From Notospermus geniculatus (taxonomy: Eukaryota > Nemertea > Pilidiophora > Heteronemertea > Lineidae): a stretch of DNA of 64,000 nt. Below the pieces are notes generated by a model. It saw nothing but the letters and a program-made list of their open reading frames with translations. It was not told the DNA's origin and searched no databases. This document shows, piece by piece, positions 57,627 to 64,000 of the stretch. The position numbers were made by a program, and so were the translations under genes. Where the stretch lies: NCBI GenBank assembly GCA_002633025.1, contig NMRB01000003.1, positions 547,055 through 611,054 on the forward strand, in the 5' to 3' direction. The number at the start of each line of letters is the position of its first letter. Position 1 is the stretch's first letter.

Positions 57627-60600
57627 TCCTCAATAATGACAGTCATAGATAGGGCAGACTGTGGTACTGTTCGTCACCTCCCTTTCGACATGAAGAGACT
57701 GCAGAGCCATTTTCTCTGGTCTTATCTGACATCATCGTAGATAGTACTCAACCTGACGCATGTGTACCAAGCATGCCAAGAAGCACGTTTGGGTTCGAGT
57801 CATCACCGTCTACCCAAGAAACTGCATTGTAAATCGATAGGTTATCGAAAAGCGATTCAAGCTCTGGGTCCCATCATGCAAACCGAACTTTCTCTCCAGT
57901 CAACCATGGATTCTTCAGGCAAGGATCATTAATTAATGCAACTACAAACAGGATTAGTTGAATGCACCAGTTGATAATTGTTCCATCCATGGCAACCATT
58001 TCACTCCTAATACCCCGTTGCTCCGTGGGACTCATTGAACGCTCTGCATCAATGTTGCTTTAATAACGTTCAGCAGTATTCGTTTTGTGAATCCATGTGC
58101 AATGCACCGGGTAGCTGCATATTCGTTTGGATGGCCTGCATTCTGACAGTGTATGGGTCCAGGAAGCCCCTGTACATTATCAGTTTTGTGCAAGCACACT
58201 TCGCACACTTCGCACTCTTTGTTAGCATCCAAGAACCTACCATGGAATTCATCCGTGTCTTTGACATCTGTAACGTACAACGTTTGACCTGCAAATTTTA
58301 AAATGGCTGGTTCCTTCCGGCATTGTAACTTCACGTAAACCCAGTCTCAATACATCACAATTGCAAGAAATAAACAACCATGGATGGTATTCATAAATGT
58401 TAGCAAGTGCTTTTGTTGCAGAGCAATATCCAATGTAAATGTACTGCAAAACCTGAAGTAAAAGCATTCACTACCTTTTATGAATATCAGCCATGATATC
58501 TCAGCGATCGTACAACAAAACGAATCGTAGATTCTGTCGACAGTCAAAACTGTCATACATGTAGCTAAAACTGATTTAAGACTGTCACCCCGTTAGTGTA
58601 CGTGGGTAGTGATATGAAAACGTGTAATATATACTATATACATGCAGTTCAATCATCAGTCAAGATAAATGTCGGAATCAATTACGCTTGCACGTCATTG
58701 ATTGACAGCCAGAGTGACATGATGAGTATGGAGTGAACACGAACGTCACTGACGCAGGGAGAAGTCACCCGGAGTCGGCCATCACCAGGGTGATATCGAC
58801 TAAGAAGGAGTGTTGAATAAATCCTCTGCCATCGCGTTTTCTAATTGGTTGAGTGTGAGTCTGGAGAGGAAATCTTACGTAGGTCCTCAAATTGGCAACA
58901 TGTGAAGAAATCGGTCCTCGACTAAGCAGCAACTTGTGGAATCGTCTCAAAACAGTTCTGTTGTCATTACAAGACGACTTGGGGTGAAGGCCACTTCATG
59001 CTGTTCAACCACATGATATCCTGACATAATCACTCTCGTTGGCAGTGGCCAGAATTACACGAATAAAATAATTAAACTTAGGTAGGCTATAATACAGAGT
59101 ACAATAAGGTTTACTGGCTGATGTAACACCCACACCTTTTGGAACCTTTGTTCCAATCTAAGACCGCGAGTCCGTACCATGCAGTTGTAATCCTATAGCT
59201 TTACAAGAAGTTTGTCAGGATCAAGCGAGCTGTCATGTATTCATCTCGAACCTTGAACAGCGTATGCCCTCTCACCCTGCCGTATGTGGTCTGGGCAGCC
59301 AGTCATCTTTGAATCTATGGGCGATTACTCTTCCTAAAATAGCAGATGGCTTCCCCATCAAGAAACTAATGAGCAGAGTGATTGGCGTTTCACATTTTTT
59401 CATCGAAACGGTATCTGTCTTGAACATGCGATAATTAATCAAATTACATCGTGGGAAAGTAGACGCAGCCCGTATGAGACAACATGGCATTCGGAGTAAT
59501 TTGCAGATTACTAGATCACTACAATTAAATTTCGTAAACATCCCACGCTTGCCCTGGGCAAAACACTTCTTAGTAGTGAGTTCTTACTTTTCAATCTCAT
59601 TAGAACCCTGACATACCTGATCAGTAATGAATAAAGGAGAGTAATACGTCTGGAAGCAAGGGTATGTTAGTTGGCACACACAGGACTTGGCCTGTTGCTG
59701 GTGAAGCACACCTACTTTCCGCGACTCTCCATTCCAGTCCGCTGGAGAATGCAGCACTGGGAAATAGAACCGAAGCATACTCAGTGAAAAAAGCATCAAC
59801 CTGTTGTTGGTTTTTTGTATATTGACTATAGAACGTACCATCCACAGTTATCTATGAGATGCGCCCTTCAACGCTGCAACGCCCCCTTATAATGATAATT
59901 TAAGGAAAAAATAATTAGCTTGGTTGTGGCAGCGTGAAATTGCATCTACTGGCATTGGGTTTCGCCGGAACCGCGATACCGGTATTCACGCACTAAGACA
60001 ACATTTTCATAGATTTTGCTCAGGTCGATATCATTAAGAACATGTTTGTTTTCTATTCTCAAGGCGAATGACACTTCCTTGTTGTGTCATACTTTCAAAA
60101 ACACAGACATACGAAGTTTGACGTAGTAACTACTGATCACTTTGCCGCAAACTCTTGACTACATAACCATACCGCTTCCATACGAAAGGCAACAGCATCC
60201 TTTTGGATTTGCATTGAAACTGAAAAAGAAGCAGTTGTTGTATGGGAAAACCAAAGGTAAACGAAGTTTTCTAAGTCGATGACAAGTAGTCTTGAAGAAG
60301 AAACGTTACCAATGAATCACGAGCAGTGTCAGGCATCTGAATCTTTGGTTTTCCTACTTCCAGCTGTATTCTCATTAATTTCATTATTACTTGCATTTAC
60401 TTCCACCTCAAATCAGTTCCACCAAAGTGGTGTTTTAATGTGAGATTCAACAGGGTGCTTAACAATTGACTTCCATCGAGCCAAAACAGCCTGTTGAATA
60501 GCGACAATAGCGAAGAATCTCGTCAGCAGTTCGCTGAGTCAGATGGTCACTTCTTGGATATTTCTCCAACCAACAGCATCTTGGGCTGCAATTGATCGAA

Positions 60601-63600
60601 CGTCCAACCTGCCGCGAGCAAATCGTATTCAGATGGCCCTCTTGGCTAAAGTATTAGGCAGTTTGGTGAGGAGAATTCTGTCTGGAGCGGCGGATCCAGC
60701 GTATAGTGTCAGCGCTACGCGAATATACGGTCTCCGAGTCGGAGCTGGGAGATCGATGTTGGATCAATACGCAGCATACAAGCATACAGGCGGCTGTAGA
60801 CTGTGGCGAGTAGAGCCGGTTGAGAGGTTTATGTAGATTATTACATAGGATATATCATGACATGTTCCTACTCGCCGATGCGACCCTTTCTGAGCTGATG
60901 AGACCATTGTGGTTGCAAGAAAAGCAACGTGACGGTGTACTTCTTTAGCCACGAGAAGGCGTACTTCGTACAAGCCTTCCTTTATGCATGGTAGCATCAT
61001 CACAATAGCAAGAAAGAACACAGGAACGAATCGAGGTGATATCTTGAAGAGGCACTGTAGAGCGTGAACTCTGGTCTAAATCAACAACAATAGGTTTATC
61101 TATTTTCTTTCTTTTCAAAAGAAAAGCCTTTGCTGTGCAGTTTCTTGAGAGAGGAATATTCCTCGGATTAGACTCTGTACTGCAGTTTTTGTGTTGTTGA
61201 GGCGTTTGGCCAGGCTTTCCGAGTTTCAAAATGAAATTGATTTTCTGAAATGAGTAAGCATTAAAGATCAAATTGAGATTAAGAAGTATGTAGGATTAAC
61301 CCCTACTGCTGGTTCTGATGCTTGACTGAGCCTGTCCAGCTGATTAATAAGGATAGGCTACAACAGCAATGGCCGTCCTCTTTGATCAGTCAATTCCGAG
61401 ATCCGTCGATAAGGAAATGCAAAATTACTATTGAATATTCTGCTGCGTCAGTGTTTTGTAGGACAGGGCACCGCTATGACCAGCCGAGTCTGACATATCA
61501 GAGCTTGTTACCCTAATCATTACCCTCCGGCGTTCTTTCTCTAGAACATCCTAATACGACATGATCACTCCGAGAGCAATGGCCGCTACCCCCAACAGTG
61601 TCATCGGTTTTATTGTGTGATTCCCGTGAAACATTGATTATGCTATCACTAATGATGTCCCAAAGGGTTAACTGAGTGCCTTTCAGGCGCCATTGCAGTC
61701 TATTTCACGATGTGCCCCGCACATCTACGCGTTACCATAGAATCGGCCCGATCTCTAGAGTCGGTCCACATATTGGTTTCAATAGTTAGGCGATAATGGC
61801 AAAACAATATCGATGACGATGATGCACAGTTTCAGGTTTATTCCGCCAACAAGCCTCCGGCGCTGGAAGCCGTCAAGTTATGAGAGTTGCTCGCGCTATC
61901 ATGTAAAATTAGATTATGTATAATATCTCGAATTAAGGAGACACAGCTAGGAGGTGGCAAGCTACAACTCTATTCCCTCGGGATATAACCATTCGGTTGC
62001 GATATGCACTTTCCGTTGTTGGGACAGCGTTATAGTCATAAGTTGATAATCGTGAATTGCGAATCGAAGATGTTGAATTGGAGTTCTGTTAATGATTATG
62101 AACCATCCTATGATGTGACTTCAAATGCTGATGTTGTGTTTAGTCATGAAAGTGTTTTTTTTCGATGACGTCATGTTTCGACGACAGGTGGTTTCTACAG
62201 AAAGCAGTATACACATTTGGTTTCTGTAACTCAGCATTTCTTTGATGCATTTTAAAGCATTGATTAGAAAAGTAGAAAAAGTGAGTGAATCAATTTGCCA
62301 TTCGGCGAAAAGATGTTTCAAATTGCTCAATATTTGCTGAGTCAGCAAAAAGCACCTGTCGCAAACAGTGTTTATTTTTCTCACTGTGCCATGAAAATGC
62401 GAACAGAGAGACACGTCCAATCCTGCTTTATCGATGAAGATGAACTTTTCACCCGTTATCAGTCCCTAGTAGTCCCATATGCCCTCCCCGGGTCGTTTAA
62501 TCATTTCATAATTACGCGATATTGCAAAATGAACCAAGCAAATACATCGGCCCGATTCTGATTTGCAGTTGCAACAAGGCATTAATAGTGTGGTACTGTT
62601 AGAGTCGTCACTAAAATATTTCCCCTCATAGCTACCATAATCGTACCATTACGTCAATACTACACGTTAAATCTCGCGACACTATGTTGTGTTTGTCTGA
62701 AAAATATTTTATTTGGTTCATAAAACGCTAAAGCGGTGTTGACAGGGGGAAAATTAAGAATAATGTACACCGATGACATTAATTACAGGTTGATAATAGT
62801 TAATAGAAAGGTCGAATAAACGTTGGTATGCTAACCTACGTTACGAAATGTTTCCGCCATCAGACGTAAACGTCATCAATTAGTAACGAAGTTTTCCGAA
62901 CTGATTACATCATTTTTGTAGGAGTGTATGGACGTGTTTTTAGAGGACCACTGTATCCACTAGCGCTGATTCTAAAACAACATTGGCTAAAGAATCAATA
63001 GAGTGTGATGGGTAGTGGGGGCTTCGTTTTCGATTGGTGCCCGCCAACACGATAGTGATAGCATTGCACCTTTAAATGCATACATCATACATGTAAATGC
63101 ATACAATTTTTGAATGCATACATCCATACGCAAACTGAGTTGTTGCAGGGTAAACCAGATGAGAGTGCCTACTCTACAAAAAGAAAGGACGTTCGACCTA
63201 ATGCAATTATCTACAAGTATCATTCGAATACAGAGTCAATATCATTGAACTACATGATGATAACATGTAATGGAATACCGTGGAAACATGTATCAGACTA
63301 GGACTGCGTTCCTTAAGCTTGTTTCCAAGAAGACGTCCTTCATCAACGGGCAAGTGGTTCCCTGATCAAATGATTGCATATGATAAAATATTTCAAGAGG
63401 GGTTACGTTCAGAATGTCAAGAACTTTATCGATACCGTGATGGGATTAGTGAACACAATTATTTCATAAATGCCGCAAGCGGTCCCGAAGGGAAATATGG
63501 TGCCGATTCACTGAAGTTCCCCACATGAGCGATCCCGCTCCATATGGAATGGGAAAGAGTCAAATTATGACCTTGTGTTCAACATTAGTATAAAAAATTC

Positions 63601-64000
63601 AGCCTTAGGCGACTGACCCTACATGATATGTCTACGTGTTGCGTAATACGGTCATTGGAACTTTCGCTGGCGACAAACAGTAATGAATTACACAATATGT
63701 TTTCGTGTCAGCTTTTGTCGTAATATGCAAAACGATTATTCATTACGGTACTTTTTTCCACTTTGGAAAGTAACATCCTCTGTAAAGTACCGTTGTTCAC
63801 TTTGTTATGAAATGCAATGAAAGTACATTGCACATTAAAATGTACCAAATTCTTTGGAAAAGGAGCTTGCATTCTTAAAATACCAAAATGCAAACGTATA
63901 AGGCAAGGCCAAGTGTACTTCTGCAGATGGAGTACGATTGGGAGCCATTCACTCGCACTGGAATGAATGTTGTCTTCCCAAGTTCGCCTCTTCCCAATTC
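57627..64000. other. Terminal stretch without a supported gene
   Basis: Frames such as 58032-58334 (-), 60543-60836 (+) and 63280-63528 (+) reach 80-100 codons but have no domain signature or convincing splice-site pair. I see no RNA gene or structured repeat. Confidence 0.35.

Noticed and set aside
60543-60836. 97-codon + strand frame near the window end
   Set aside because: No domain or splice support; within chance length.

Overview
The window looks like nuclear DNA of an animal, most likely a marine invertebrate deuterostome (echinoderm, hemichordate or amphioxus); a mollusc or brachiopod cannot be excluded. Reasons: an intron-rich receptor tyrosine kinase (RTK) gene with GT-AG introns, no dense or operon-like coding, abundant short palindromes of the ACATGT and AGGCCT type, and many small foldback transposons. 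The taxon is inferred from sequence style, not from a marker gene. Two ambiguous bases (N) lie at about 11319 and 26961.

Region 1 (about 1.1-18.1 kb, + strand) holds the 3' part of one RTK gene. I rebuilt 13 exons (1101-1154 to 16990-17404) that join in phase into 829 codons. They encode a small cysteine cluster, two fibronectin-III-like segments, one membrane helix, a complete split tyrosine kinase with all catalytic motifs, and a tail with a duplicated tyrosine motif. The signal-peptide exon is not visible and probably lies upstream of the window. The introns carry several foldback elements.

Region 2 (18-34.3 kb) is repeat-rich and has no gene I can support. It holds a 371-bp foldback element with an 8-bp target duplication, a 1.4-kb tandem duplication (20611-23451), a 384-bp duplicated minisatellite block (24273-25316), a large near-perfect palindrome beside an N and a G-run, a 492-bp element with a 7-bp target duplication, and a 2.2-kb tandem duplication (29613-34281). 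The second arm of that last duplication contains two foldback insertions missing from the first arm, so it records empty and filled sites directly.

Region 3 (34.3-64 kb) is mostly unassigned. It has a decayed coding region on the - strand (34978-37227), a second copy of the 7-bp-TSD element, a possible first exon with an ATGGCGGCC context near 40.5 kb, several foldback elements, a tRNA-Asp-like sequence at 45.7 kb, an unusually long open frame ending at a good splice donor (47.7-48.3 kb), and two tRNA-related SINE copies (52.0 and 57.5 kb). From 57.6 kb to the end I see only short frames of the size expected by chance.

Apart from the RTK there is no set of genes that works together. The most informative content is the RTK itself and the well-preserved insertion history of several small DNA transposon families.
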